From assembly GCF_014250515.1 (NCBI RefSeq), contig NZ_CP060202.1:3655001-3719000 (forward strand): 64,000 nucleotides of DNA, given 5' to 3'. The notes below the pieces were generated by a model that was not told the DNA's origin, did not search any database, and saw only the letters and a list, made by a program, of their open reading frames with translations. Origin of the DNA: Hymenobacter sediminicola. Lineage in GTDB: Bacteria > Bacteroidota > Bacteroidia > Cytophagales > Hymenobacteraceae. The translations under genes were made by a program, and so were the position numbers. This document shows, piece after piece, positions 33,919 through 42,928 of this stretch; positions within the stretch are counted from its first letter, which is position 1, and each line of letters opens with the position of its first letter.

Positions 33919-34995
33919 TCAAGGCGCTTCCGGCTCGTCGTCTTCGGGGTCGTCGGGGTCGTGCTCCAGCGGCTTCATGGGCTTTTCTTCGTAGGGCGGC
34001 GCCAAGTCCACACGACTGGGGGCCGCATCGGTGCGGCCTACGTGCACCAGCGCATCGCCTTGGTTTACCACAGGCATATGGTTGAGCCCGATTACATAGC
34101 CCGCTACCGGAGCTTCCAGCCGCACGGCCGTTTCGCCGTAGGGGTCGGCCACGGAGCCGTACACCTGCCCTTTCTCAATATAGTCGCCGTTGCGCACCAG
34201 GCTCCGGAACAGCCCCGCGAATTTGGCCCGCAGCCATGTATGCCGCAGGCACACAATGCCCGGATGCTCTGGCCGGGAGGCCTCAGCTACCATCCCCAGA
34301 TGATGCAGCACCCGAAACGTGCCCGCAATACCCAGGTCAATGCCCGGTTCGTCGAGCCGCAGCGACTCGCCGGTTTCATACACAATGATGCGCCGCCCCT
34401 GCTGCATGGCTGTTTCGCGTAGGGAGCCTGGGCGTAGCGCGGCGTGCAGCGTAAAAGGGGCAGCAAAGGCGGCGGCCAACGCATCCGTTTCGGGGTCTTC
34501 GTGCAGCAGGCACCGAATCTGGGGCATGTTGGAGCGCGCTGCGCCGCCCGTATGAAAATCGATGCCGTAATCAATCAACGGCATGATTTCGCGCATGAAG
34601 CGGTGCGCTACGCGGCTGGCCAGCGAGCCACGGGGGTTGCCAGGAAAGCTTCGGTTCACATCCTTGCCATCGGGCACATCACGCGAGAAATTCAGAAACC
34701 CGTAGATGTTGAGGATAGGAATGGCAATGATGGTGCCTTTCAAGGGCCGCAACAAGTCGCGCCGGATCAGGCGCCGGATGATTTCGATGCCATTCACCTC
34801 GTCGCCGTGCATGCCGGCCATCAGCAGCACCGTGGGGCCGGGCACAGCAGAGCGAAACACGTACACCGGAATATCGATGACTGTGCCCGAGGGCAGCCGC
34901 GAAATCACCAGCCGCGTCAGAATTCGCTCCCCCGGCTTAATGGTGAGGCCGTTGAGGCAAATATCAGCAGACGCGGCAGTAGCAGTCAAATCCAT
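33919..34995 (-). CDS. Succinylglutamate desuccinylase / aspartoacylase family hydrolase
   Basis: A zinc carboxypeptidase-fold amidohydrolase of 358 residues from the ATG at 34995. A GTG 35 codons upstream gives a longer version, but family members begin near 'ICLNGLTIKPGERI'. Zinc ligands: His-x2-Glu in 'AGMHGDEVNGIEIIRRL' and His in 'DYGIDFHTGGAAR'; the catalytic Glu is likely in 'IVYETGES'. The substrate motif is 'DGKDVNRSFPG'. A biotinyl-like C-terminal end is 'VRLEAPVAGYVIGLNHMPVV'. The RimK-like and protease-like genes lie upstream on the same strand, a recurrent trio that probably adds and removes amino-acid tags. Confidence 0.88.
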   Translation of the reverse strand: MDLTATAASADICLNGLTIKPGERILTRLVISRLPSGTVIDIPVYVFRSAVPGPTVLLMAGMHGDEVNGIEIIRRLIRRDLLRPLKGTIIAIPILNIYGFLNFSRDVPDGKDVNRSFPGNPRGSLASRVAHRFMREIMPLIDYGIDFHTGGAARSNMPQIRCLLHEDPETDALAAAFAAPFTLHAALRPGSLRETAMQQGRRIIVYETGESLRLDEPGIDLGIAGTFRVLHHLGMVAEASRPEHPGIVCLRHTWLRAKFAGLFRSLVRNGDYIEKGQVYGSVADPYGETAVRLEAPVAGYVIGLNHMPVVNQGDALVHVGRTDAAPSRVDLAPPYEEKPMKPLEHDPDDPEDDEPEAP

Positions 34996-35245
34996 CGGCG
35001 GATGTAGCGCGAAGCTCCAGCCCCGTGCTTTGTAGAACGAACTCAGGGTAGTGCCGCATGGAAAGGCCGTTGCAATGTCTAAAGCTGGAGATTCAGACAC
35101 TGCTCAGCTTACCCATCCTAGCTCTACCAATGACTCGCTCTCAGTGTAGCGCTTACTGCCAGAGGTTGCGGCAACGGAAGATATAAAAACCAGCGGAATT
35201 TGCACAGGTAGCATTCCGGTAATCTTTTTTTGCGCGAAAGCTCAA

Positions 35246-36196
35246 CTACAACGGCACGTCCGATTGGTTGTCGGGCATCGACTCTGCCAGGCGGGTTTTG
35301 GTACCGGCTTTGGACTTTTTCCGTTGCGCTATATCCGCTGTGTATTCGATGATTCGGCCGGCAATGTCAAGGCCTGTGGCTTTTTCGATGCCCTCCAGCC
35401 CCGGCGACGAATTCACTTCCAGCACCAGCGGGCCACGCTTGCTCTGCAGCATATCCACTCCCGCAATGCCCAGGCCCAGCGCCTTAGCCGCCAGCAGGGC
35501 TGCCGCTTTTTCGGCGCGGGTCAGTTTTACAAGGGTGCCGGAGCCGCCGCGGTGCAGGTTGGAGCGAAACTCACCTTCCTTACCCTGCCGCTTCATGGCG
35601 CCTACTACTTCGCCGTTCACCACAAAAGCCCGTAAATCGGCGCCTTTGCTTTCGGCAATGAATTCCTGCACAATGATGCGCGCCTTCAGGTTATGAAAGG
35701 CTTCAATCACCGACTGCGCCGCTTTTGCCGACTCGGCCAGCACCACGCCCAGGCCCTGTGTGCCTTCCAACAGCTTGATGATGACCGGCGCACCGCCCAC
35801 CTGCTCAATCATGGCTGGCACCTCGTCGGAATAGTTGGTGAAGGCCGTTTTGGGCATGCCCACTCCGGCCCGGGACAGAATCTGCATGGAGCGGAGTTTG
35901 TCGCGGCTGCGCACAATGGCTTGGCTTTCTACGGCCGTGCGCACTTTCATCATTTCAAACTGACGCACTACGGCGCAGCCATAAAACGTTACGGAAGCCC
36001 CGATACGGGGAATAATAGCGTCGATGCCTTCCAGCGTCCGGCCTTCGTACAGAATGCCCGGCTTGCCCTTTTCGAGCACCAGATTACAGTGTAAATGATC
36101 TAAAACCACAGCTTCGTGGCCCCGCAACGTAGCGGCCTCCACAAGGCGGGTGGTAGAATACAGCTTCGGCTCGCGCGATAGAATCGCCAGTTTCAT
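35246..36196 (-). CDS. rimK: RimK-family ATP-grasp ligase
   Basis: Joins glutamate (or another amino acid) to a protein or peptide C-terminus using ATP. 316 residues from the ATG at 36196 ('[20 protein letters not shown]'); this is the usual RimK start. ATP-grasp landmarks: '[19 protein letters not shown]' (ATP loop), '[20 protein letters not shown]', '[11 protein letters not shown]' and the metal site '[19 protein letters not shown]'. The C-terminal 30 residues are basic and lineage-specific. The symbol follows the family; the true target may not be ribosomal protein S6. Confidence 0.88.
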   Translation of the reverse strand: MKLAILSREPKLYSTTRLVEAATLRGHEAVVLDHLHCNLVLEKGKPGILYEGRTLEGIDAIIPRIGASVTFYGCAVVRQFEMMKVRTAVESQAIVRSRDKLRSMQILSRAGVGMPKTAFTNYSDEVPAMIEQVGGAPVIIKLLEGTQGLGVVLAESAKAAQSVIEAFHNLKARIIVQEFIAESKGADLRAFVVNGEVVGAMKRQGKEGEFRSNLHRGGSGTLVKLTRAEKAAALLAAKALGLGIAGVDMLQSKRGPLVLEVNSSPGLEGIEKATGLDIAGRIIEYTADIAQRKKSKAGTKTRLAESMPDNQSDVPL

Positions 36197-36257
36197 CAGA
36201 GAGAATAGAGAAGGTGGGGTTGAGCAGAAGCGTCTGCAAGAGAATACGCTACGCGTA

Positions 36258-36734
36258 TCAGGACCGCGAAGAATCCGCGGCAAGTTGGGTTTTGGAAGAT
36301 ACGTTGCGCCGCGTTACGTCTACCACAAAGCGGCCGTGGCGCAACAGCAAGCGCCCCAACAGCACCGGGTATTTCATGTCAGAACGGTCGGAGAGTGAAA
36401 ACTCGGTGTCGAAATCTTCGCCAAATATCCGCAGGATAGCCCGGATAACGTAGCGTTCCTGCACTTCGCCGTTGGAACTTTTGATGTCGCGCAGACTGAA
36501 CTCAGCAAATTCCATGGGCTTGCCATCAAAGTCCGGATGCGAGGGGTCGAGCAGCTGCACATGCAGGCGCTGGCGGCCCGCAGCATCCGTTACCAGATGA
36601 ATATTGGAGCAATGGATGGCACTGGTGTAGGCCCCGGTATCCACCTTGGCCTCTACTCCCCACAACTGAAATTGCGGAAAGTCTACCAGCTCCCGCCGAC
36701 CTACAATACGCTTGGGTACGCGCTGCTTTTTCAT
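36258..36734 (-). CDS. Retropepsin-like ATP-dependent zinc protease family protein (RimK partner)
   Basis: 158 residues. The aspartyl-protease-like signature '[19 protein letters not shown]' (Asp at about residue 32, D-T-G-A) is the active-site loop; '[20 protein letters not shown]' is the family's second motif. This pfam05618-type protein is commonly encoded next to RimK-like ligases. It precedes rimK by 61 bases on the same strand. It may remove or recognise the added amino acids; despite the family name I see no zinc motif in it. Confidence 0.88.
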   Translation of the reverse strand: MKKQRVPKRIVGRRELVDFPQFQLWGVEAKVDTGAYTSAIHCSNIHLVTDAAGRQRLHVQLLDPSHPDFDGKPMEFAEFSLRDIKSSNGEVQERYVIRAILRIFGEDFDTEFSLSDRSDMKYPVLLGRLLLRHGRFVVDVTRRNVSSKTQLAADSSRS

Positions 36735-36840
36735 CGGCGGACAAGTAAAGGCGAAATGGTGAGATTGTGAAATGCGGGTCTGCCGGCGGTGTAGTCACTA
36801 CGCGAGGTGCGGCTAACTTACCATCTCACAGCCTTTTTGC

Positions 36841-37968
36841 TTAGCCTTTGTAGCTGATGCGGTATACGGCATCGTTCTGGTCGTCGGAAACAAGCAGCGA
36901 GCCATCGGGCAGCACCAGCAAGCATACGGGGCGGCCCCAAGGCTTCTGGCCCTGCAGCCAGCCCTCGGCAAATGGCTCATAGGAAATTGCCTGCTTGCCC
37001 GTGGCATCGAGTTTCACGAGCATAATGCGGTACCCGATTTTGCTGCTTCGGTTCCAGGAGCCATGCTCCGGAATCAGAATCTGGTTGCGGTATTGGGCCG
37101 GAAACTGCTTGCCGGTGTAGAATTTCATACCCAGCGCCGCCACGTGTGGCCCCAGCTTACGGGCGGGCTTCTGATAGGTATCGGCGGAGCGGCCTTTGCT
37201 AAGCTGCGGGTCGGGTACGTCGCCGGCAAAGAAGTACGGAAACCCAAAGTGCAAGCCGGCATTGGCGGCGCGGTTCAGCTCATCGGCGGGCAGGTTGTCG
37301 CCAAGCATGTCGCGGCCGTTGTCGGTAAACCACAGCGCTTTATCCTGCGGGCTCCAGTCAAAACCAACGGTATTGCGCACGCCTTGTGCAAATACTTCCA
37401 GCCCGGTGCCATCGGCATTCAGGCGGTTGATGGTACCATAGATGGGCTCTTCGGGCAGGCAGGAATTGCAGGGTGCGCCCACGGGCACATACAGCTTTCC
37501 ATCGGGGCCAAAGGCAATGTAGCGGTACCCATGCCAGTCTTTATTAGGCAGCTTATCATATACCACAGCCGGTTTGGGCTTTTGCTTGAGGCGCGTGGCA
37601 ATGTTGTCGTAGCGCAGAATGCGGTTGATTTCGGCCACGTAGAGTGACCCGTTGCGCACGGCCACGCCGTTGGGCGCATTCAAGCCCGTAGCCACCGTCA
37701 CGACTTCATCGGCACGGCCGTCCTTGTTGCGGTCAGGCAGGGCGTACACTTTATCGTCCTTGGTGCCCACGTACACGGTGCCATCGGGCCCAACAGCCAA
37801 CTCACGGGCACTTTTTACGCCTTGTGCGAAGTAGCTAATCGTGAAGCCGGCGGGTAGCTTAATCTTGCTCAGGTTGGCATCGGGGGCGGCTGTGGGGCGA
37901 CTAGGAACAAAAGCTGCTAGCAACAGCGGGGCCAGCAGCAGTATGGGAAGGAAGTGGCGCGTCGTCAT
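36841..37968 (-). CDS. PQQ-type sugar (sorbosone-like) dehydrogenase, secreted
   Basis: A 375-residue six-bladed beta-propeller of the GDH-B/sorbosone dehydrogenase kind. The ATG at 37968 gives 'MTTRHFLPILLLAPLLLAAF', a signal peptide. Repeats and motifs: 'LPAGFTISYFAQGVKSAREL', 'YVGTKDDKVYALPDRNKDGR', 'GVRNTVGFDWSPQDKALWFT', 'DNGRDMLGDNLPADELNR' and 'IPEHGSWNRSSKIGYRIMLV'. Gly-Val-Arg-Asn and the Asp-Asn-Gly motif are the cofactor/calcium landmarks of this group. The cofactor may be PQQ; no PQQ synthesis genes are in view. Confidence 0.88.
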   Translation of the reverse strand: MTTRHFLPILLLAPLLLAAFVPSRPTAAPDANLSKIKLPAGFTISYFAQGVKSARELAVGPDGTVYVGTKDDKVYALPDRNKDGRADEVVTVATGLNAPNGVAVRNGSLYVAEINRILRYDNIATRLKQKPKPAVVYDKLPNKDWHGYRYIAFGPDGKLYVPVGAPCNSCLPEEPIYGTINRLNADGTGLEVFAQGVRNTVGFDWSPQDKALWFTDNGRDMLGDNLPADELNRAANAGLHFGFPYFFAGDVPDPQLSKGRSADTYQKPARKLGPHVAALGMKFYTGKQFPAQYRNQILIPEHGSWNRSSKIGYRIMLVKLDATGKQAISYEPFAEGWLQGQKPWGRPVCLLVLPDGSLLVSDDQNDAVYRISYKG

Positions 37969-38021
37969 ATACTGCGTCAAACCGCAGATAGCTCCCGAAG
38001 GTTGCCGGGATGTATGCACAA

Positions 38022-38079
38022 GGCCACCGGAGCCCCAGGGCAGCAGCTATGTGCTTCGCTCCCTGCGGCTCCGGTGGCC
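38022..38079 (-). repeat. Long hairpin between two minus-strand genes
   Basis: 19-bp arms (38022-38040 and 38061-38079) with one mismatch around a 20-base loop, very GC-rich. It lies between the 2TM gene stop and the dehydrogenase start. There is no T-run, so it may be a repeat or mRNA stabiliser rather than a terminator. Confidence 0.6.
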
Positions 38080-38094
38080 CTCCCTGGCTGTGCT

Positions 38095-38382
38095 TTATAT
38101 TCGCCCTTCGCGCTGCTGGCGCTGAAGCCGCTCATACTCACGCTCCGAGAGCTGGGCCCGGCCGAAGCCGCCATACACGCCGATACCGTTCATCAGCACG
38201 CCAAACCCCCAGAACACGGTAGACCACACCGGCCACGGAATCGGGTACGACTCTCGCCCCGTTAGGGCCCAGATGGCCCACAGCAGGGCATTCACCGTGA
38301 GGTAGGTGAACAGGTGTGATTTAAATTTGGCGCGGTCTTTTGCCATACGCCACAGCTGCGGGTCACGTTCGGTGGTTTCCAT
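38095..38382 (-). CDS. 2TM domain protein
   Basis: 95 residues. Two hydrophobic helices ('HLFTYLTVNALLWAIWALTG' at about 23-42 and 'WPVWSTVFWGFGVLMNGIGV' at about 50-69) with basic, charged ends are the 2TM domain arrangement; such domains often accompany histidine kinases or stand alone, role unknown. The start is placed at the ATG that follows a good promoter; residues before it are not needed by the family. Confidence 0.85.
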   Translation of the reverse strand: METTERDPQLWRMAKDRAKFKSHLFTYLTVNALLWAIWALTGRESYPIPWPVWSTVFWGFGVLMNGIGVYGGFGRAQLSEREYERLQRQQREGRI

Positions 38383-38414
38383 GGAGAAAGAAGGAGTTTT
38401 GGTGGATGAATAAT

Positions 38415-38445
38415 CAAACCTAGCCGGCTCCTTAAATATACACAA
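38415..38445 (-). promoter_or_regulatory. Promoter of the 2TM gene
   Basis: On the minus strand TTG (38443-38445), 20 bases, then TAGGTTTG (38415-38422): a full Bacteroidota promoter. The start codon follows about 33 bases after the -7 element. Confidence 0.75.
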
Positions 38446-38674
38446 CTGAATATTTCCCAAGCGGCAACTTTGCCGGTTGAACCCGCAAAAAACGCATCCG
38501 GACTGTAGTGCGTTCCGGTAGGTTCGTGCTGGTGTTCTTCCTGTTTCCCCTACACATGACTCAGTAGTGTCTATGTAGGAGCTGCAAGGCCCGGCGGCTT
38601 CGCTATGGCAGTACCATGTGCGGCGGATTTTGTAAATTCAGTCAGGACTGGATCTACACTTCTACAAACAGGAC

Positions 38675-39124
38675 ATGGAACTCTCCAATCAGTTGCCTTT
38701 GGCTGGGCACCGCCGCAATAGCTCCTCCAATCCGGTTTGGATGGATGTGCTCCGTATCCTGCTGGGCTTGGTTTTATTTGTGAAAGGCGTTGCCTTCCTA
38801 GACCACACCAGTGACGTTTTTTACCTGCTGAGCCAGCAGCAGAACTTCGCGGAACTCAAAAAGGCAACCCTCTTTTTCAGCATCTTCCACATTGTCGGCG
38901 GGCTCATGATAGCCGCCGGGGCCCTGACCCGGTTTGCACTACTCTGCCAGATTCCTATCCTGCTGGGAGCCGTGCTCATCGTAAACCCTCAAAACGGGTT
39001 CGGGCTGGAAAACCGGGAGCTTTGGGTTTCCATGGTGGTGCTGGGGCTGCTTCTGTTTTATATGGTGGTGGGCCCAGGCCGGTTTTCGGTAGACAACAAG
39101 ATTTTCCGGGGTCAGAAACAATAG
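38675..39124 (+). CDS. DoxX-like integral membrane protein
   Basis: 149 residues with four membrane helices: 'VLRILLGLVLFVKGVAFLDH', 'LFFSIFHIVGGLMIAAGALT', 'ALLCQIPILLGAVLIVNPQN' and 'LWVSMVVLGLLLFYMVVGPG'. The order and the short loops match the DoxX/DoxD-like group. The enzymatic role is unknown. It converges on the hydrolase gene with 19 bases between the stop codons. Confidence 0.8.
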   Translation: MELSNQLPLAGHRRNSSSNPVWMDVLRILLGLVLFVKGVAFLDHTSDVFYLLSQQQNFAELKKATLFFSIFHIVGGLMIAAGALTRFALLCQIPILLGAVLIVNPQNGFGLENRELWVSMVVLGLLLFYMVVGPGRFSVDNKIFRGQKQ

Positions 39125-39143
39125 TGTTAGCCTTACGGGCTTG

Positions 39144-39935
39144 CTAGAGCCGCACCTCTGGATGCTGGCGCAGATAGGCAGCTACGTTGTGCAGCAGGCC
39201 ACCGTGCCCAGCCTCCAACAGCAGAGTGCGGCCGGCACGCAAAGCCTTCGTGAAACGCTGCAAGCCAGCATGGGGAATCACTACATCGTGGCGGCCCAAG
39301 AAAAACGTGACGGGTATAGGGCGGCGGTTGAGCACGGCGGCCAGCTGGCCCAAATCGAAGGTGAGCTGCCGAAAACCAACCCAGCTGCGGTACACGCGCA
39401 GGCGCTTTTCGCGGCTATCCAGCTGCCATTCGGCGAAGCGCACGAGGCGAGACGGCACCACCCGGTGCTTTTCCAGCCGCCCCAGAAACCGCAGCAGATT
39501 CTCGGGTTTCAGCACGGCCCGGCCCAGCACCCCGCGCATCCAGGGCGGATAGGTAGCCAGGGCATACCAGAACTGCCGTTGCAAACCGTCGGGCGCAATC
39601 AGCCAGATGTTCTTTACCTGCTCCGGAAACTGCTCGGCGGCTGTCAGCGCAAATTTGGCGCCCATGCTGAAGGCCAGCAGACTGAATTCGTGGATGCCTT
39701 CCTGCTGCAGAAAGTCATGTAGCATTTCGGCCAGCCGCTGTTTGCGGAGTGGAGCATCAGCTTTGAGCAGGTGGCTGCGGCCGTGGTAAAACAGGTCGAA
39801 GGCATACACGGTCAGCCCATCACCTAACGCGTCTAGTACCGCGCGCCAGTGTGCCTGGCTCTGCCCGTAGCCATGAAAAGCCAGCACCACGCGCGGCCCG
39901 GTGCCATATACGTGGTAGTGCAAGCGGCTTGGCAT
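39144..39935 (-). CDS. Alpha/beta hydrolase
   Basis: A 263-residue cytoplasmic hydrolase. 'VVLAFHGYGQSQAHWRAVLD' (oxyanion His-Gly), 'LLAFSMGAKFALTAAEQFP' (nucleophile Ser near residue 90), 'VTFFLGRHDVVIP' (acid Asp) and 'LLLEAGHGGLL' (catalytic His). There is a cap domain of about 90 residues between the nucleophile and the acid. The substrate is unknown; an esterase or epoxide-hydrolase-type reaction is likely. Confidence 0.88.
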   Translation of the reverse strand: MPSRLHYHVYGTGPRVVLAFHGYGQSQAHWRAVLDALGDGLTVYAFDLFYHGRSHLLKADAPLRKQRLAEMLHDFLQQEGIHEFSLLAFSMGAKFALTAAEQFPEQVKNIWLIAPDGLQRQFWYALATYPPWMRGVLGRAVLKPENLLRFLGRLEKHRVVPSRLVRFAEWQLDSREKRLRVYRSWVGFRQLTFDLGQLAAVLNRRPIPVTFFLGRHDVVIPHAGLQRFTKALRAGRTLLLEAGHGGLLHNVAAYLRQHPEVRL

Positions 39936-40002
39936 ACTATAAGACTTAGATTCTGCGTGCGTGGCGCCCTATTGGTTTTGCACCCATACCCTTCTGCTCC
40001 CT

Positions 40003-40551
40003 CTACCCTATCCGCGACACGCCGCCCGACACGATAAACTTCATGACCTCGCTGCTGGGCAGCTCCAAATAGGATATGGCAGCGGGTTGCACCAGCACCA
40101 GCTCGCCGGAGAAGTTGTAGGAATGCGGAAAATATACTGCCACTAGGTCTTCGCGTTGCAGGGCGGCTAGATTATCCTGCGTTATGAATCCCATTTTGTA
40201 GACGTTGTCCTGGCCATTGAGGCGCACCAGCACCGGGCAATTGAACTTCTGGTTGTCGCCGACGAAGGCATCGAACAGGTCTTTGAGGCTGGAATAGATG
40301 ATGCTGACCAGGGGTGTGCGGTGCAGCAGCCGCTCGGCAATAACCAGGAAGGGCCGCACCATAAACGACTTGGCTACGAACCCTACTATCGTGACCAGGA
40401 AAACGGCAACTACCAGCCCCAGGCCCGGCACGCCGTAGTTAGGAAACAGGTTATCGAGCCAATGAAATACGGCGTACAGAATATATATCGTGAGGCCAAT
40501 GGGCGCCACGATAAGAAACCCGTTGAGAAAGTAATTGAACAGTTTACGCAT
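40003..40551 (-). CDS. DUF502 membrane protein
   Basis: 182 residues. Two N-terminal membrane helices ('YFLNGFLIVAPIGLTIYILY' and 'GLGLVVAVFLVTIVGFVAKS') are followed by the characteristic DUF502 stretch 'RTPLVSIIYSSLKDLFDAFV' and a soluble beta-domain ('GELVLVQPAAISYLELPSSE', 'MKFIVSGGVS'). The family is widespread in bacteria and linked to membrane organisation; the molecular role is unclear. Full family length. Confidence 0.88.
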   Translation of the reverse strand: MRKLFNYFLNGFLIVAPIGLTIYILYAVFHWLDNLFPNYGVPGLGLVVAVFLVTIVGFVAKSFMVRPFLVIAERLLHRTPLVSIIYSSLKDLFDAFVGDNQKFNCPVLVRLNGQDNVYKMGFITQDNLAALQREDLVAVYFPHSYNFSGELVLVQPAAISYLELPSSEVMKFIVSGGVSRIG

Positions 40552-40626
40552 GCCGCGAATGTACTATACGGCGGCGCCTTGCCCTGGCCTAGATAGAAAA
40601 ATCAGGCATGAACTGCTAAAGCGTGG

Positions 40627-40722
40627 CTATACCAATAGTTGCTCGACACTCAAAAAAAGACTTCCCTGCGCTATTCCTATTAAGGAAGAAAGCGCAGGCA
40701 AGCTTATTACAGGTTGGTATAG
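40627..40722. repeat. 96-bp nested inverted-repeat element
   Basis: Outer arms CTATACCAA (40627-40635) and TTGGTATAG (40714-40722) frame an inner hairpin at 40665-40698 (CCTGCGCT...AGCGCAGG with further pairing towards a 6-base loop). It lies downstream of ispH on the minus strand. The closed ends suggest a MITE-like insertion; the inner hairpin may act as the ispH terminator, although its T-run is poor. Confidence 0.6.
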
Positions 40723-40733
40723 TTCGGGGAGGC

Positions 40734-41618
40734 TTACACTACGTGCTCGGCTACTTCTTCTATCCGCTCTTTTACGCGTTGCATGAGCCACATGGGGGTG
40801 CTGGTAGCGCCGCAAATTCCCACCGATTGGGCATCATGAAACCATGCTTCGTCCAGTTCCTGCTCGTTTTCTACAAAGTAGCTGCGCGGGTTGGTTTTGT
40901 TCACCACCGAAAACAGGGCCTTGCCGTTGGAGCTCTTTCGTCCGCTCACGAACACAATTACATCGTGCTCCACGGCAAATTTCGCCAGGGCGGGCTCCCG
41001 GTTGCTGACCTGCCGGCAGATGCTGTCATTGGCATCAAATGATTCCAATGATCCGCCAGCCGCCTGAATCCGCTCCTCCATTACGGCTTTCATGTGGTAG
41101 AAGCCGGCTGTGCTTTTGGTGGTCTGGCTGAAGAGCGTAACGGGCCGCGCGAAGTCTACTTGGTCGAGGTCGGCTTCGGTCATGATGATGATGGCGCGGT
41201 TGCCGGTCTGGCCCGTGAGGCCGGCCACTTCGGCATGGCCCGGCTGCCCGTATATCACGATCTGGCCATTATGGCGCTGGCTGGCATCAAAGGCGTGCTT
41301 GACTCGGTTCTGGAGCTTAAGCACCACCGGGCAGGAAGCGTCAATCAGCTCAATGTTGTTGCGCAAAGCCAGCTGATAGGTTTCCGGCGGCTCACCATGC
41401 GCCCTGATCAGCACTTTGCAGTTGTGGAGATTTTCGAGTTGCTCCCGGTCAATAATGCGGAGGCCCTTGCCGTGCAGGCGCTCCACTTCCATGCGGTTGT
41501 GCACAATGTCGCCGAGGCAGTACAGGGTTTCATCGTGGGCCAATTCGTCCTCAGCCATCTGAATGGCAAACTCAACGCCGAAGCAGTAGCCGGAATTTTT
41601 ATCAATGGTAACGTTCAT
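40734..41618 (-). CDS. ispH: 4-hydroxy-3-methylbut-2-enyl diphosphate reductase
   Basis: Last step of the MEP isoprenoid pathway, giving IPP and DMAPP. 294 residues from the ATG at 41618. The three iron-sulfur cysteines are in 'NSGYCFGVEFAI' (Cys12), 'LIDASCPVVLKLQNRV' and 'DSICRQVSNREPALAKF'. Active-site stretches 'IRAHGEPPETY' and 'GATSTPMWLMQRVKERIEE' are also present. Upstream residues of the frame are not protein-like. The cmk gene precedes it on the same strand, a common pairing. Confidence 0.95.
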   Translation of the reverse strand: MNVTIDKNSGYCFGVEFAIQMAEDELAHDETLYCLGDIVHNRMEVERLHGKGLRIIDREQLENLHNCKVLIRAHGEPPETYQLALRNNIELIDASCPVVLKLQNRVKHAFDASQRHNGQIVIYGQPGHAEVAGLTGQTGNRAIIIMTEADLDQVDFARPVTLFSQTTKSTAGFYHMKAVMEERIQAAGGSLESFDANDSICRQVSNREPALAKFAVEHDVIVFVSGRKSSNGKALFSVVNKTNPRSYFVENEQELDEAWFHDAQSVGICGATSTPMWLMQRVKERIEEVAEHVV

Positions 41619-41749
41619 AGCCCTTGGGGTGCAGCGTACGAAGTAGGTGGAGGGTGGAGTAGGTGGAAAAGCGGAGGCAGCAGAACGACTATGCAATTCT
41701 GATGCCCGATACTGCCTTGCCACCGGACGCCAGCAACTATTTCCTCCTG

Positions 41750-42478
41750 TTATACAACCACTTCGCCGCCATTCCGTTCGGTGCTGGCTCCGGCCGCCAG
41801 CGCAAACAGCGTCGCCGACACTCGCTCCAGCACAAAATCAACCTGCTCGTCGATCATCATGTGGGTTGTGTCGAGCAGCACAGCATCGGTGGCGCGGCGC
41901 AGAGGGCTTTCGGTGCGGGTCGAGTCGAGGTGGTCGCGTTTGCGCAGGTTTTCCACAATTTCCTCCACCGCCACCTGCTCGCCTTTTATGGCCAGCTCTT
42001 CTTGGCGACGCTCGGCACGGGTCACTACTTCAGCCGTCATGAACACCTTTACCTCGGCATCCGGAAACACAGTGGTTCCGATGTCGCGGCCGTCCATCAC
42101 CACACCCCGCTTGCGGCCCATGCGCTGCTGCTGCGCCACCATGGCATGGCGCACAGCCGGAATGCTGGACACTTCACTCACCAAGTTGGAAATCCGCATC
42201 TGCCGGATTTCGTCTTCCCGAATTTGTCCATCCAGGCATAGCTCGTTGCGGCCGGTTTTGCGGTTGCGCTTGAAGCTGATGTGCATTTCGTGCAGGGCCT
42301 GCTCAATCTGCGGCAGATTATCGAAGGCTATGCTGTGCTCCAGCAGGTAGAGCGTCACGGCCCGGTACATGGCCCCGGTATCGATGTAGGCATAGCCCAA
42401 CTCCGCAGCCACCGCCTTGGCTGTGGTGCTTTTGCCGCAGGAAGAGTAGCCATCGATGGCAATGACGATTTTTTTCAT
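41750..42478 (-). CDS. cmk: Cytidylate kinase
   Basis: Phosphorylates CMP/dCMP to the diphosphates. 242 residues from the ATG at 42478. P-loop 'AIDGYSSCGKSTTAK' (Lys16), 'YIDTGAMYRAVTLYLLEHSI' (nucleotide-binding helix), 'GVVMDGRDIGTTVFPDAEVK' and the lid 'KRDHLDSTRTESPLRRATDA'. The Cys in the P-loop is usual for the Bacteroidota version. It is followed by ispH, with about 130 bases between. Confidence 0.95.
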   Translation of the reverse strand: MKKIVIAIDGYSSCGKSTTAKAVAAELGYAYIDTGAMYRAVTLYLLEHSIAFDNLPQIEQALHEMHISFKRNRKTGRNELCLDGQIREDEIRQMRISNLVSEVSSIPAVRHAMVAQQQRMGRKRGVVMDGRDIGTTVFPDAEVKVFMTAEVVTRAERRQEELAIKGEQVAVEEIVENLRKRDHLDSTRTESPLRRATDAVLLDTTHMMIDEQVDFVLERVSATLFALAAGASTERNGGEVVV

Positions 42479-42516
42479 GGCTGATTCTCTCGGCACAGAG
42501 TGGCTGCTGGGTGAAC

Positions 42517-42918
42517 TCACGAAATCCAGTTTTTGCGACGTGGCGCGGCAGCCAGTCGTTCGGGTATGCTCGCAAAAAACGCCGCTACCGACTCAGGCTG
42601 GCCTTTATCAAGTTGCTGTGCAATGCGGTAGAAAGGATTGAAAAAGCTGTTTTGCTGGATACCCACGCCGGTTGTGCCATCCGGGCCCTGGGCCCAAGTG
42701 CCGCCGTAGGTGCTTACCAAGCATTGCCCCAGAAAACACCCCAGCGCCGTCACGATGCCTTCCCGGTCGGCAGGCTTGATGCCGGGCCGCTGGGCTTCTA
42801 TAAATTCATCGAGCCGTTGCACGGCAGCAGCGTCATACGCATTTACCTGTAATTGCTGGCGCACTGCTTCGGCGGCGGCAAGCAAGGAGGCAACAGGGGA
42901 TTCGGCGGGTGAAGACAT
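42517..42918 (-). CDS. Hypothetical protein
   Basis: 133 residues from the ATG at 42918 ('MSSPAESPVASLLAAAEAVR'). A helical N-terminal half ends with 'RLDEFIEAQRPGIKPADREG', then 'TALGCFLGQCLVSTYGGTWA' and 'GIQQNSFFNPFYRIAQQLDK'. The pattern recalls small DUF3806-like immunity or housekeeping proteins with a conserved G-x-x-L-G-x-x-[IVL]-x-x-x-x-G-G-x-W motif; this is a guess. The longer frame upstream overlaps the neighbouring exported protein and is excluded. It precedes cmk by 38 bases. Confidence 0.7.
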   Translation of the reverse strand: MSSPAESPVASLLAAAEAVRQQLQVNAYDAAAVQRLDEFIEAQRPGIKPADREGIVTALGCFLGQCLVSTYGGTWAQGPDGTTGVGIQQNSFFNPFYRIAQQLDKGQPESVAAFFASIPERLAAAPRRKNWIS

Positions 42919-42928
42919 AGGCAAAAAG

